Source of the DNA: Anaerolineae bacterium
GTDB lineage: Bacteria; Chloroflexota; Anaerolineae; Aggregatilineales; Phototrophicaceae
Reading direction: 5' to 3'
Assembly (NCBI GenBank): GCA_025454525.1
Contig: JALOOG010000032.1
Coordinates: 1 to 43,242 of the forward strand
Length of the DNA: 43,242 nucleotides
The position numbers were made by a program, and so were the translations under genes. The notes below the pieces were generated by a model, which saw only the letters and a list, made by a program, of their open reading frames with translations, was not told the origin of the DNA and searched no databases. How positions within the stretch are numbered: position 1 is the first letter of the stretch; the number at the start of each line of letters is the position of its first letter. This document shows positions 1 to 8,696 of this stretch, piece after piece.

Positions 1-84
1 GGCGCTGACGTGAAAGAGATCGCCGGTTTGGTCTAAGAGTTGGAGTGCGCGGGCGCGGGTTTGGGGGGTATAGGTTTGGGCCAT
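1..84 (-). CDS. N-terminal fragment of a probable HTH/DNA-binding protein (runs off left edge)
   Basis: An ATG at 84-82 opens a frame of 28 codons that runs off the window edge without a stop. A Shine-Dalgarno GGAG lies about 9 bases upstream (around 91-95), which supports a real start. The fragment begins MAQTYTPQTRARALQLLDQT and is rich in Arg, Gln and Leu. This resembles the first helix of small HTH or transposase-like proteins, but too little is visible to assign a family. Its position beside tandem repeats and a restriction-modification locus fits an accessory region. What is seen is the start and its ribosome site; the DNA-binding role is inference. Confidence 0.45.
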   Translation of the reverse strand, partial: MAQTYTPQTRARALQLLDQTGDLFHVSA

Positions 85-222
85 GGTGGTATCTCCGGTG
101 TAGGTTAAGGGATATGAGAACAGATGTTTTGATCCTTATAGCATGGAAAGGGGAAAAAATCGTAACAAATGTGACGAGTTTGGGGGTTGACTTTTTGAGA
201 GAGAGGAAAATAAAGCGCTTTA

Positions 223-294
223 ACACAGAGGACACAGAGGACACAGAGGACACAGAGGACACAGAGGACACAGAGAACACAGAGGACACAGAGG
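223..294. repeat. Tandem 9-bp repeat, 8 copies
   Basis: Eight head-to-tail copies of ACACAGAGG fill positions 223-294 without gaps; only the sixth (268-276) differs, in its last base. The period is a multiple of three, so it creates spurious repetitive reading frames on both strands. Similar ACAGAGG arrays occur between genes in many bacterial genomes. No gene is supported here. Confidence 0.9.
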
Positions 295-344
295 AAGGGT
301 GGAGAGAAAGGGCTGTTGTGGGCTGTTTGAAACCCCATCCCTAG

Positions 345-368
345 CCCTTCCCCATACATGGGGAAGGG
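345..368. repeat. Hairpin-forming intergenic repeat
   Basis: CCCTTCCCCAT pairs with ATGGGGAAGGG around a 2-base centre, or as a 9-bp stem with a 6-base loop. There is no T-tract, so it is not a standard terminator. A related CCCTTCCTCA/TGAGGAAGGG hairpin occurs at 22381-22404, suggesting a dispersed repeat family. Confidence 0.6.
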
Positions 369-435
369 GACAGGTGTGCGTGGGGTGGGGTGATCTGTCT
401 CCATCATGGAGGTGTTTTCGGAAATTATGGCTGCT

Positions 436-620
436 CACGACATGACACAACATAACATGATACGATATGGTATGATATTACACGACGCGATATGAAACGA
501 TACGACATAACATAACATGACACGATATGACACGACGCGATATGACCTGACATAACATGACACGAAATGGCATGATATGAAACGAAACGACGTGATACGA
601 CATAACATGATACGATACCG
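436..620. repeat. Degenerate pentanucleotide array, about 37 units, no indels
   Basis: Read in blocks of five from 436, the sequence gives cacga, catga, cacaa, cataa, catga, tacga, and so on to 620, with consensus YAYGA. All 37 blocks have a pyrimidine in the third position and nearly all end in A; no insertion or deletion breaks the 5-base register. Higher-order copies also occur: acacgacgcgatatga is present at both 480-495 and 530-545. The array ends 3 bases before the stop codon of the methylase ORF, so it is directly 3' of that gene. It explains the whole interval from 436 to 620; no coding signal is seen. Confidence 0.9.
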
Positions 621-623
621 ACT

Positions 624-2339
624 TTAGATCCCTTCGATCAAGGCGATTTCGTCGGGGTCTAAGCCATACAGGGCATAAACGGCCGCGTCGATTTTGCCGT
701 CTACCCGCGTGATTTCTTCTAACAATTCATGACGGCGGTCGCTTAACAAGTCGCTATGGTGTGCGTGTTCTTGTTTGAGTTTTAACAGGCGATCTACTAA
801 GGTGACGATGTGATCGTGTTGGGCTTTTTGGGACGGATCGGTGAGATCCAATTTGCGGATCGGGATGCGATCTGAAACGGGGGTATCAAAGTGCATGGTA
901 CGAATCGCCTTCGCAAAAATAAAACGGTATACCCACCAATTGAGCAGCTTAGAGTGAAGTAATGCCAGCAAATAGTAGGAGGACAAGTCTGACTGATGCG
1001 TGAGTTGATTCACCGTATCCAAAATCACCAGATCCTGATCTTGTTCCGTGGCGACCGTAGCAATGATTTTGATGTGATCGATGGGGTTGGCAATGTGAGC
1101 AATAATGTTTTGGGCTAAAATGCTGCCAACCTTGACACGCGCATTGATCGAAACGGCGGTATCCGACCCAAGATAACCCTTTGTTCCCTCAATACACCAA
1201 GGTTGGACTTGTTTCCCACCAATCACCCGTTGACCTTGCTTAAGCGCCGGATCAATCAAGGATTGAAGCATCCCACCGCGTGAATTTTGAGTGAAAGTGC
1301 CGAGTCTCACCGAACACAGCACGATCTTTTGGCCTAAATTTAACTCTTTTTGGGTTAAACCATTCACATAAAATCCAAATTCTTGAGCGTAGGTTTTTGG
1401 GATTGTAGCGAGTTGGACAAATTTTTCCTCAGCCCTTTGGAGCGACTCGTAGGTCAATTGAGGGTTATTTTTCTGCAAAATATAAACAATCTGCTCCAGT
1501 TGGACTTCTTTCCATGCTTTATTGACATCCAAAAGCACCCGTAGATCGGCTAAAAAGGCGGCGCGTAACGGTTCCCAATTAGAGGCAAACGCAAACGCTT
1601 TTGGCACAATAAAGCCGTTGTAACCGTCTGATTTTAACAATTGGTAGGCTAACATCATCATTAAAGCGGCCGTGTCGCTACTTCCGATCTTAAACTTTTG
1701 GGTGAGATAGGGTCTTTGAGCGGCGTTTAATTTCGCCCCATAGGGCGGGTTGCCGATCACCGCGTCGAATCCACCCGCATCCATGACACTTTCAAAGCGA
1801 CGAGTCCAATCGAATCCGAGTCCTGATCCGGCGATCGCGTCATCATCGATCAAGCTGTTGCCGTGTTGGATGTGGGTCAAGTAGGGCAATTTTTTGCGCT
1901 CTAGGGCGGCGCGTAACATCAAATTGAGGCGGGTCACTTCTACGGCTTGGTCGTCCAGATCCACACCGTAGAGATTTTCGGTGAGAATGTGTCGCCGCCA
2001 CTTTTGCCGATCCGCTGGAGTCGCGTTGGGATTGTGCTGATTGTGCCAACGATCTAACACATCAAACGCTTCGATGAGAAATGACCCCGATCCACAAGCG
2101 GGATCAAGAATCCGTAGCGTATACGGATCGCGTCCGTCTTGTAGCAATTTGCCAACGGTTTGACTCACGATGTAACGGACGACGTATTGCGGGGTGTAGT
2201 AGATCCCTTGCGATTTGCGCTTTTTACTCTTGGCGGTGTCGATTTGCGCGTGAGGATCAAGCGACTTGAAGCCAAGATATTGTTCATAGACCGCGCCCAA
2301 CACATCGGCGGTGATCGCGTTGAAATCGTAGCGGATCAT
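624..2339 (-). CDS. Type IIG-like restriction-modification enzyme, methylase and specificity half (C-terminal piece of a split gene)
   Basis: This is the methyltransferase and target-recognition part of an Eco57I-class N6-adenine enzyme, which binds S-adenosylmethionine and methylates adenine in DNA. The SAM-binding motif DPACGSGSF lies at residues 79-87 and the catalytic NPPY at 197-200, followed by the GAK typical of the family. The last roughly 250 residues have the look of a TaqI-like C-terminal specificity domain. The ATG overlaps the stop of the upstream ORF as ATGA (2336-2339). That ORF carries the nuclease part. Removing one copy of the 14-bp duplication at 2347-2374 joins the two into one frame of about 875 residues, normal for type IIG enzymes. 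The methylase could still be made by translational coupling. A plausible outcome is a methylase without its nuclease, but this is untested. Confidence 0.85.
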   Translation of the reverse strand: MIRYDFNAITADVLGAVYEQYLGFKSLDPHAQIDTAKSKKRKSQGIYYTPQYVVRYIVSQTVGKLLQDGRDPYTLRILDPACGSGSFLIEAFDVLDRWHNQHNPNATPADRQKWRRHILTENLYGVDLDDQAVEVTRLNLMLRAALERKKLPYLTHIQHGNSLIDDDAIAGSGLGFDWTRRFESVMDAGGFDAVIGNPPYGAKLNAAQRPYLTQKFKIGSSDTAALMMMLAYQLLKSDGYNGFIVPKAFAFASNWEPLRAAFLADLRVLLDVNKAWKEVQLEQIVYILQKNNPQLTYESLQRAEEKFVQLATIPKTYAQEFGFYVNGLTQKELNLGQKIVLCSVRLGTFTQNSRGGMLQSLIDPALKQGQRVIGGKQVQPWCIEGTKGYLGSDTAVSINARVKVGSILAQNIIAHIANPIDHIKIIATVATEQDQDLVILDTVNQLTHQSDLSSYYLLALLHSKLLNWWVYRFIFAKAIRTMHFDTPVSDRIPIRKLDLTDPSQKAQHDHIVTLVDRLLKLKQEHAHHSDLLSDRRHELLEEITRVDGKIDAAVYALYGLDPDEIALIEGI

Positions 2340-3259
2340 GCCGCCGGCCGTCTTGTAGAGGCCGTCTTGTAGAGGCCGTTGATGATCTCTTTGATCAAGC
2401 CGACATCATGGACTTGCATTTGATCCAAGTCATGCGGCGCGAATAAATTTGAATTGTATACTCCGTCCAATTCACGGAATAATTTTAGCAGATTCGGGAA
2501 TAGATCGGCGGCCTTGGTGGTTTGTCGGATCAATGGCTCTAATTGTGGACTTTCGACACCGCGATCTTCCATCGCACGGATGAAGATCAAACGGTCAAAG
2601 AACTTCTGCACCGCATTATCGACCCGATGCGAGTCGACGCTTTCCAATTGTCGGATATTGTTGAACAGCGTCCGCCGCCAACCGGTGAGATCAGCAAATA
2701 AGCGTTCGGTGACCGGTTGTTTACGCGCCTTTTTATGCACCCGCTCGGCAAATTGATCGATCGGGCGCGGGACTTGACTCATCATCGTCTTAGACAGCAA
2801 CCAGAGGTCATCAAAGCGCGTTTCGGCGTAATCTTCATAATGGAGGTCTAAAAAGCGGGCCTTGAGCGGATCCCGTTCTTCCCATTCGGCGTTAAACACC
2901 ATGAGTCGCTCAAAATCGGTGAGGACAGCCCAAGTCACGCCGCGCAAGTAGGCGTAGTTGATCGATTGCAACATCGAGTCGGATTTATCCAATTTTTCCG
3001 TGATGCGCTTGGTTTCTAGGTAGAACACGGGAATCTGATTCAGATAGAAACCAAAATCAACGAATCCGCGTGAGATCTGTTCTTCAGCGCTCACCTCATG
3101 GCGATTTTCAATATCCCAACCCAAAGCGCGAAATAGCGGCAAGATCCAAGCGAGACGGGTCTCTTGTTCGTTGTAACTTTTGCGATCCTTTTTCGGGGTC
3201 TCGTGAAACTTCGAGACCAATTGCGCGATCTGTTGTTGAGCGTGGGTTTTTGCGTCCAT
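2336..3259 (-). CDS. Type IIG-like restriction-modification enzyme, nuclease half (N-terminal piece of a split gene)
   Basis: The 307-residue product matches the N-terminal part of type IIG or HsdR_N-like enzymes. A Glu (E33) precedes a PLFRALGWD stretch, then D68 (VDFG) and ExK at 82-84 (ETK) complete a PD-(D/E)xK nuclease site. A helical connector follows and ends at the frameshift: the last eight residues (STRRPAA region) are out-of-frame junk produced by the 14-bp duplication. In the repaired frame, INGLYKTAGG would lead directly into MIRYDFNAITADVLG of the downstream ORF. An AGGAG ribosome site lies about 9 bases before the ATG. Alone, this piece would be a nuclease domain lacking methylase and specificity parts. 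Confidence 0.8.
   Translation of the reverse strand: MDAKTHAQQQIAQLVSKFHETPKKDRKSYNEQETRLAWILPLFRALGWDIENRHEVSAEEQISRGFVDFGFYLNQIPVFYLETKRITEKLDKSDSMLQSINYAYLRGVTWAVLTDFERLMVFNAEWEERDPLKARFLDLHYEDYAETRFDDLWLLSKTMMSQVPRPIDQFAERVHKKARKQPVTERLFADLTGWRRTLFNNIRQLESVDSHRVDNAVQKFFDRLIFIRAMEDRGVESPQLEPLIRQTTKAADLFPNLLKLFRELDGVYNSNLFAPHDLDQMQVHDVGLIKEIINGLYKTASTRRPAA
2347..2374. repeat. 14-bp tandem duplication that splits the type IIG gene
   Basis: GCCGTCTTGTAGAG occurs twice in direct succession (2347-2360 and 2361-2374). Fourteen is not a multiple of three, so the extra copy shifts the frame and ends the nuclease ORF at 2336. With one copy the minus-strand frame continues through both ORFs. Slipped-strand loss could restore the full-length gene. 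Confidence 0.92.
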
Positions 3260-3291
3260 TTGAGCGATCTCCTATGACACTATTAAACCAC

Positions 3292-3320
3292 ACTTGAGTG
3301 GGAGTGCTTTTCTATGTCAA
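3292..3320 (-). promoter_or_regulatory. Possible promoter of the restriction-modification gene
   Basis: On the minus strand a perfect -35 TTGACA (3320-3315) is followed after 17 bases by TCAAGT (3297-3292), a weak -10. It lies about 33 bases before the start codon at 3259. The -35 is strong but the -10 matches consensus at only about half its positions. Confidence 0.35.
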
Positions 3321-3376
3321 CGCTTTTCACCGAAACGTTACTAAGTGCAACGGGTTTTAACGACACTCCACCAAAA

Positions 3377-6300
3377 TTAAGGCGCGTGATGCTTTTGTAG
3401 ACTCCGAACACGCAACGGTTTTTCCCGTAAGGCGCGAATGCCTTGTACCGCGGCCATGGCCGCGCTCAAGGTGGTGATGATCGGCAAGCCGATCAGGTGC
3501 GCGGTGCCACGGATAATCCCGCCGTCATCATGGGCTTGACCGCCGCGGGGGGTGTTGATCCTCAACCATTTGGCCGTGCCGTCGGTGGCCACTAACTTAA
3601 AGCCTAATTGATGCAGATCGCGGGCGATTTTGGCGACCGCACCTTTATCAAAATCATTGACACTGATACAAACCGTGCCGCTTTGGGGAAGGGCGGTGCC
3701 GGCGGCGATCTCCGCCTTGAGGAAGGCATGGCCAAAATTGGACGCATGGCCCATCACTTCCCCCGTAGAGCGCATCTCTGGCCCTAAACGTGGATCGACT
3801 CCGGGGAATTTTTGAAACGGCAACACCGCCTCTTTCACAAAGAACCCATCGACTCGCGGTTCTTCAACGAAACCGATCTCGGTTAAGGTGCGACCGGCCG
3901 CAATTTGAGCCGCATAACGGGCTAAGGGGTGTCCGGTCGCTTTGCTCACAAACGGCACGGTGCGACTGGCGCGCGGATTAACCTCTAACACATACACGAT
4001 CTCATCTTTGATCGCGAATTGGATGTTAAACAACCCTTTCACCCCCATCGCCAGTCCGATCCGACGGGTGTAATCCCGGATGATCTCTAGGTGATAGGCG
4101 CTGATCTTATACGGTGGCAAGACACAAGCGGAGTCGCCACTATGTACGCCGGCCTCTTCAATGTGTTGCATAATGCCGCCGATCGTGACGCGCTCTCCAT
4201 CGCCTAACGCATCTACATCCACTTCAAACGCATCATCCAAAAATTGATCGATCAAGATCGGGTGTTCTGTCCAACGGATGTTATGATCCAACCAATCGCC
4301 TAACATCGCTTCATCAAAAACGATCGCCATGCCGCGTCCCCCTAACACGTAACTGGGTCGCACCAATACCGGATAGCCCACCTTGCGGGCCGCGGCGATC
4401 GCTTCCTCACGGGTTAAGGCGGTGTCACCTGCGGGTTGCGTGATGTCCAATTCTTGCATCAACTTGTTAAAACGTTGCCGATCTTCAGCGAGATCGATTG
4501 TCTCCACCGATGTCCCCCAGATCGGCGCACCGGCCGCACCCAACGCATCGGCAATATTAAGCGGGGTTTGTCCACCAAATTGCACCAAGACTCCACTGGG
4601 TTGTTCGCGATCGATGATGTTTAACACATCCTCCGCGGTCAACGGCTCAAAATACAGGCGATCGGCGGTGTCGTAATCGGTGCTAACCGTTTCGGGGTTA
4701 CAATTGACCATGATCGTCTCGAAACCCATTTCACGCAGGGCAAAACACGCATGAACACAGCAATAATCAAACTCAATGCCTTGTCCGATGCGATTCGGCC
4801 CGCCGCCCAACACGATCACCTTTTGCCGATCGGTCGGGAAGGCCTCATCATCCGGTTCATAAGCGGAATACAAGTAGGGGGTATGGGCCTCAAATTCCGC
4901 CGCGCACGTATCAACGCGATAGTAATTGGCTACGACTCCTAGGGATTTCCGACGATCGCGCACGGTGATCTCCATTACCCCTAACAATTGCGCGATATAA
5001 GCATCGCTAAAACCGTAGCGTTTGAGCTTTTGAAAATCGGATGCGTCCAGATATTCAAGGAAACTTGCGCCGATATGCGCGCCGCCCCTTCCACCGCCCA
5101 ATTCATCGCGCCGCCGATCGACAAAATCCAACACTCGATGATGAATCCGCATGATGTCCGCCATTTGTTGCACAAACCACGGGTCAAACTTGGTTTGTTT
5201 GATCACTTCATCATGTGCGACTCCATCGTACAGGGCCGCTGCGACCTGAAATAACCGTTGCGCGGTGGGGACACTTAACGCCGCCGGAGGCACATGATCT
5301 AAACGTGATCCGAATCCGGTGATCCCGATGTCAAGGGCGCGCACGGCCTTCTGGAGCGCTTCGGGGAAGGTGCGTCCGATCGCCATGACTTCTCCGACCG
5401 CTTTCATCTGGGGCCCCAAGACCCGATCCGCACCACTGAATTTCTCAAAATCCCATCGGGGGATCTTGACGATCACATAATCTAGGGACGGCTCAAAGCT
5501 GGCGGGAGTGACGCGGGTGATGTCATTGGGGATCTCATCGAGTCCATAGCCTACTGCGACTAAAGCCGCGATCTTAGCGATCGGGAAGCCGGTCGCTTTG
5601 CTGGCCAAAGCGGATGAACGCGAAACCCGGGGGTTCATCTCAATAATGTACACATCACCGTCATCCGGGTTGATCGCATACTGTACATTTGCGCCCCCCG
5701 TAGCGAGTCCAACTTTATCAAAGATCATTCGGGCCATATCGCGCAAGCGTTGTAACTCTTTATCGGTGAGGGTTTGCGCGGGGGCGACGGTAATGCTATC
5801 TCCGGTATGTACGCCCATCGGATCAAGGTTTTCGATCGCGCAAACGATCACAAAATTGCCGCGTGCATCACGCATCACCTCTAACTCATATTCTTTCCAG
5901 CCGAGTAGACTCATATCCACGAGAATTTGTCCGACCGGACTGGCTTTGATGCCGCGTTCAGCGATCTGTCGGAGTTCGATCTCATTGTAAGCGATGCCTC
6001 CGCCACTCCCACCTAAGGTAAATGACGGTCGGATCAAGACCGGATAGCCCATTTTCTCCGCGGCGCGCAACGCATCCGGCACTGTTTTCACCACCTCGCT
6101 AGGCGGGGATTTGAGTCCGATCTCGGTCATCGCATCTTTGAACAGTTGCCGATCTTCGGCCAATTGGATGCTGGTCATCGACGCGCCGATCAATTCGACC
6201 TGATAGCGCGCTAAGATGCCGCGTTGATCTAAAGCGAGGGCCAGATTCAGCGCGGTTTGACCGCCAACGGTGGGCAGTAACGCATCAGGGCGCTCTTGGG

Positions 6301-6505
6301 CGATGATCTGCTCACAGATCTCTGGCGTGAGCGGTTCAACATAAGTCGCATCGGCAAATTCGGGATCGGTCATGATCGTGGCCGGGTTAGAGTTGACCAA
6401 GATCACGCGGTAGCCTTGTGAGCGGAGCGCTTTGCACGCCTGCACCCCGCTGTAATCAAATTCGGACGCTTGGCCGATCACGATCGGCCCCGATCCGATG
6501 ATCAT
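3377..6505 (-). CDS. carB: Carbamoyl-phosphate synthase large chain, 5'-truncated and with a regulatory-domain deletion
   Basis: CarB makes carbamoyl phosphate for pyrimidines and arginine from bicarbonate, ammonia and two ATP. Both ATP-grasp halves look complete ([17 protein letters not shown] at the start, [16 protein letters not shown] at mid-protein, EVNPRASRT). Two lesions are visible. The first ATG corresponds to about residue 11 of E. coli CarB, yet the same frame reads SSDLQSI just upstream (6526-6506), matching E. coli TDIKSI. Only the first few codons and the start codon are gone, cut at about 6521-6526 where the neighbouring TOPRIM gene begins. No ATG, GTG or TTG lies further upstream before the stop at 6593-6595. 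Near the C-terminus (about 3559) TAKWLR joins directly to INTPRGG, omitting roughly 30 residues of the MGS-like allosteric domain. carA is not in the window. The protein may remain catalytic but is probably deregulated. Confidence 0.93.
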   Translation of the reverse strand: MIIGSGPIVIGQASEFDYSGVQACKALRSQGYRVILVNSNPATIMTDPEFADATYVEPLTPEICEQIIAQERPDALLPTVGGQTALNLALALDQRGILARYQVELIGASMTSIQLAEDRQLFKDAMTEIGLKSPPSEVVKTVPDALRAAEKMGYPVLIRPSFTLGGSGGGIAYNEIELRQIAERGIKASPVGQILVDMSLLGWKEYELEVMRDARGNFVIVCAIENLDPMGVHTGDSITVAPAQTLTDKELQRLRDMARMIFDKVGLATGGANVQYAINPDDGDVYIIEMNPRVSRSSALASKATGFPIAKIAALVAVGYGLDEIPNDITRVTPASFEPSLDYVIVKIPRWDFEKFSGADRVLGPQMKAVGEVMAIGRTFPEALQKAVRALDIGITGFGSRLDHVPPAALSVPTAQRLFQVAAALYDGVAHDEVIKQTKFDPWFVQQMADIMRIHHRVLDFVDRRRDELGGGRGGAHIGASFLEYLDASDFQKLKRYGFSDAYIAQLLGVMEITVRDRRKSLGVVANYYRVDTCAAEFEAHTPYLYSAYEPDDEAFPTDRQKVIVLGGGPNRIGQGIEFDYCCVHACFALREMGFETIMVNCNPETVSTDYDTADRLYFEPLTAEDVLNIIDREQPSGVLVQFGGQTPLNIADALGAAGAPIWGTSVETIDLAEDRQRFNKLMQELDITQPAGDTALTREEAIAAARKVGYPVLVRPSYVLGGRGMAIVFDEAMLGDWLDHNIRWTEHPILIDQFLDDAFEVDVDALGDGERVTIGGIMQHIEEAGVHSGDSACVLPPYKISAYHLEIIRDYTRRIGLAMGVKGLFNIQFAIKDEIVYVLEVNPRASRTVPFVSKATGHPLARYAAQIAAGRTLTEIGFVEEPRVDGFFVKEAVLPFQKFPGVDPRLGPEMRSTGEVMGHASNFGHAFLKAEIAAGTALPQSGTVCISVNDFDKGAVAKIARDLHQLGFKLVATDGTAKWLRINTPRGGQAHDDGGIIRGTAHLIGLPIITTLSAAMAAVQGIRALREKPLRVRSLQKHHAP

Positions 6506-7328
6506 AATCGATTGTAGATCTGAGGATTTGTGTTCGTAAATCTTCCCATTCGGGAAGCCATTTCCACACTTCGGATGATCCTTCCATTCTTTTTAAGATT
6601 AGCTTTTCAAAACCCGAAATTGATCTAAGCCCAAACTGTTGAAACTTACGTTCGATTTTTGCCTTTAATACTTTGCCAGAGAAAAAAATGAGATAGTTTG
6701 TATAGTAAAAACCACCCTCAGAACAAAGTGGGAGGTATTCTTCAAATTGATTTAGGGCTTTTTGTTCATCAATTTGGTTTTTACGGTTGTTCACATAATT
6801 TTTGATGATTTGACGAATCCCCTCACGACATTCATCTGCCGTTGAATAAGGATAATCCGACCAAGCGTTGGGAAAATTTTCTGGTTGTTGACGTGTCAAA
6901 GTCAAAGCGATTTGAGCAGCCGTGTAATAAACTCGGTTTTTTGCCTCCTGTGCGAGTTCGCTCTGATAGGTTGCCAGATCAACTTTATCGTTCAATGTGT
7001 TCGCGATCACAATCGGATCGATCAGATAATTTTCAATTTCACGGCGTTCCCAATACCAACCGATTCGATTTATCTCTTTTCTACGTTCCACTGACCACGG
7101 ATGGGCCTGCCCAAGTTGCTGATCCTCTAAAAAATCAAAATCGCGATCGCGAATGGCGGAAATCTTACTTTCACGGCGTACATCACGCAATGATAACACA
7201 CGACGATCTAAGCCGAATTTGCTACCTTCGGATTGAATTAAGACTTTCGATCCCGCTAAAATCATTTGTAATATGCGCTGCTCTGGGCCATTTTGCTCAC
7301 CTTCGCACAATAAAACCTTTACAGACAT
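6456..7328 (-). CDS. TOPRIM/DUF4435-like effector of a two-gene defence-type cassette
   Basis: The 290-residue product begins [14 protein letters not shown], with the acidic TOPRIM Glu (E9/E11), then IRDRDFD (D61, D63) and a [11 protein letters not shown] stretch at 93-103. This trio is characteristic of DUF4435/OLD-like TOPRIM nucleases that partner an AAA ATPase. It overlaps the ATPase gene by 10 bases, so the two are translationally coupled. The last 21 residues, from 6521 to the stop at 6456, are encoded out of frame by carB DNA, so the native C-terminus is altered or missing. In PARIS the equivalent protein (AriB) is the nuclease effector released by the ATPase when phage anti-restriction proteins are sensed. 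That role here is inferred from architecture only. Confidence 0.7.
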   Translation of the reverse strand: MSVKVLLCEGEQNGPEQRILQMILAGSKVLIQSEGSKFGLDRRVLSLRDVRRESKISAIRDRDFDFLEDQQLGQAHPWSVERRKEINRIGWYWERREIENYLIDPIVIANTLNDKVDLATYQSELAQEAKNRVYYTAAQIALTLTRQQPENFPNAWSDYPYSTADECREGIRQIIKNYVNNRKNQIDEQKALNQFEEYLPLCSEGGFYYTNYLIFFSGKVLKAKIERKFQQFGLRSISGFEKLILKRMEGSSEVWKWLPEWEDLRTQILRSTIDYDHRIGADRDRPSVRI

Positions 7329-8389
7329 AAGGAACCTTCTTGAAAGCGGTGAATTTCATCGGAGTCAACACTTTCGCTCACGACACTAGAATGCGTGGTG
7401 AAGATGTATTGGCAATTGGGGGCCAAATGATACAACTGCGTCACCAGTTGTTGGGCTAAGGGGGGATGTAAATTGAGATCAATCTCATCGATCAATACCA
7501 CTGAATGCGCGATATTTTGCTTAACAAACTGATAAAAGATCGGGAAGAGGGCTTGTTCACCGCCAGACATTTCTTCTAAATCATAGGTGTTTTTGCCGTC
7601 GGATAACATGAAATAAACGTCTTCAATTTCTCCCGCGTCATTAAGAATCGGCTCAGTCTCGGCTGAAAATGAGCGATCGAGAAAAATTGTCCTGTATAGC
7701 TGCTCTAATCGATCAAGTGGGCTATAACGCAATTTTTTAAGTTGTTTCCATTTGTTTAACTCATCACGTAACTGGCTAGGAAGTAATTCATATAGCCGCT
7801 TGGGGTGCGCTTCTTCATCCAATTTGACCTCCGTGAGCGAGCCAAAATAGCGAAATTGGTCAAACCAAAACACACCGGGTAATTCTAAAAAACGACCGAT
7901 CAGGCGATTATCGGTTTTGATGAGCTGCCGCAGGTAATAACGTCCCCAAAATTGATAATATTCAGACGCAGTAGACGCAGTGGCCTTTAAACCGTCTAAA
8001 GTCAAGGTGACTTGGCGCGAATTCCCCGGTTCAATAAATGGGTGTGTTGAATCGCCGAACTGTTCATACCAGAGGCGCGCTATTTCCTGGGTGGCCTTCA
8101 ATTCACTTTCTTCAAATGTCACCACCAACTCAATACGCGGCCTTCCATAGCGGGCGGGGACAAATCCAGTCCAATCAAACCAAAATGTGCCACTGGTATT
8201 GACACGCGGATGACGGGTTGCGATGGCTAAAGGGAGTGCAATCGCCTGTAATAGAGTCGTTTTGCCTGATCCGTTGTCACCCAGCACCAAAAAGCGATCG
8301 CTGATCTCATCAATCGCGCTGTTTTTAAATGACAGATCTAAGGTTTTAAACCGTTTGAAGTTTTCGATGTGAATGCGTTCAATCTTCAT
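7319..8389 (-). CDS. AAA (ABC-type) ATPase sensor of the PARIS/OLD-like cassette
   Basis: The 356-residue protein starts MKIERIHIENFKRFKTLDLS, typical of RecF/SMC-like AAA_15/AAA_23 ATPases. Walker A GDNGSGKTT is at 37-45, the ABC signature MSGGEQ at 274-279, Walker B VVLIDEID at 297-304, and a switch His in FTTHSS near 333. There is no long coiled coil. Proteins of this type paired with DUF4435 TOPRIM partners form anti-phage systems such as PARIS (AriA/AriB) and OLD-like pairs. The gene is first in its two-gene unit and sits a few kb from a restriction-modification gene, a common arrangement. The ATPase call is firm; the specific defence system is inference. Confidence 0.85.
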   Translation of the reverse strand: MKIERIHIENFKRFKTLDLSFKNSAIDEISDRFLVLGDNGSGKTTLLQAIALPLAIATRHPRVNTSGTFWFDWTGFVPARYGRPRIELVVTFEESELKATQEIARLWYEQFGDSTHPFIEPGNSRQVTLTLDGLKATASTASEYYQFWGRYYLRQLIKTDNRLIGRFLELPGVFWFDQFRYFGSLTEVKLDEEAHPKRLYELLPSQLRDELNKWKQLKKLRYSPLDRLEQLYRTIFLDRSFSAETEPILNDAGEIEDVYFMLSDGKNTYDLEEMSGGEQALFPIFYQFVKQNIAHSVVLIDEIDLNLHPPLAQQLVTQLYHLAPNCQYIFTTHSSVVSESVDSDEIHRFQEGSLCL

Positions 8390-8421
8390 CAGTTTGATCC
8401 GTAATGCTATTCAAGGGGATC

Positions 8422-8450
8422 ATTGTAACAAAGGCTTGTGTAAAGCGAAA
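8422..8450 (-). promoter_or_regulatory. Candidate promoter of the ATPase/TOPRIM cassette
   Basis: On the minus strand a good -10 TACAAT (8427-8422) is preceded at 17 bases by TTTCGC (8450-8445), a poor -35. It lies about 33 bases upstream of the ATPase start. Confidence 0.3.
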
Positions 8451-8616
8451 CACTGTTCCTTTTAAGATCGGCCTTACCGTTGAGTGAACGTGCAGATGTT
8501 CAGGTTTGATCGGATCATACAAATGGAAAAGCAAAGCACATCCAAACGAAAGAAGTAAGCTCAGAAAAGTATCCCACCTATGGAGATGGAGTGGCCCATC
8601 TTACGCGGAGTCAGTT

Positions 8617-8658
8617 CCCACCCTATCATACATAGGGTGGGATTGTAAGCAAGTAACT
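8617..8658. repeat. Perfect hairpin plus dispersed GGGTGGGATT element in the 8390-8696 gap
   Basis: CCCACCCTAT (8617-8626) pairs perfectly with ATAGGGTGGG (8632-8641) around a 5-base loop. There is no T-run on either strand, so a terminator is unlikely. The right arm continues as a 24-base element (8635-8658) that recurs at 12858-12881 with 19 of 24 identical bases. Apart from this and the candidate ATPase promoter, nothing convincing is seen in the 307-base gap. Confidence 0.6.
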
Positions 8659-8696
8659 TTACTGTACTTAAAGAGTGACCTCCGAGACAGATTGCG

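Noticed and set aside
45..453. Long reading frames encoding EDT or CVL repeats over the 9-bp tandem array on both strands
   Set aside because: They arise from the repeat having a period divisible by three; no ribosome site or non-repetitive conserved sequence supports them.
223..620. CRISPR array
   Set aside because: Repeats of 9 and 5 bases are contiguous, with no spacers.
8617..8641. Terminator of the pullulanase gene
   Set aside because: The hairpin is 55 bases beyond the stop and lacks a T-run on that strand.
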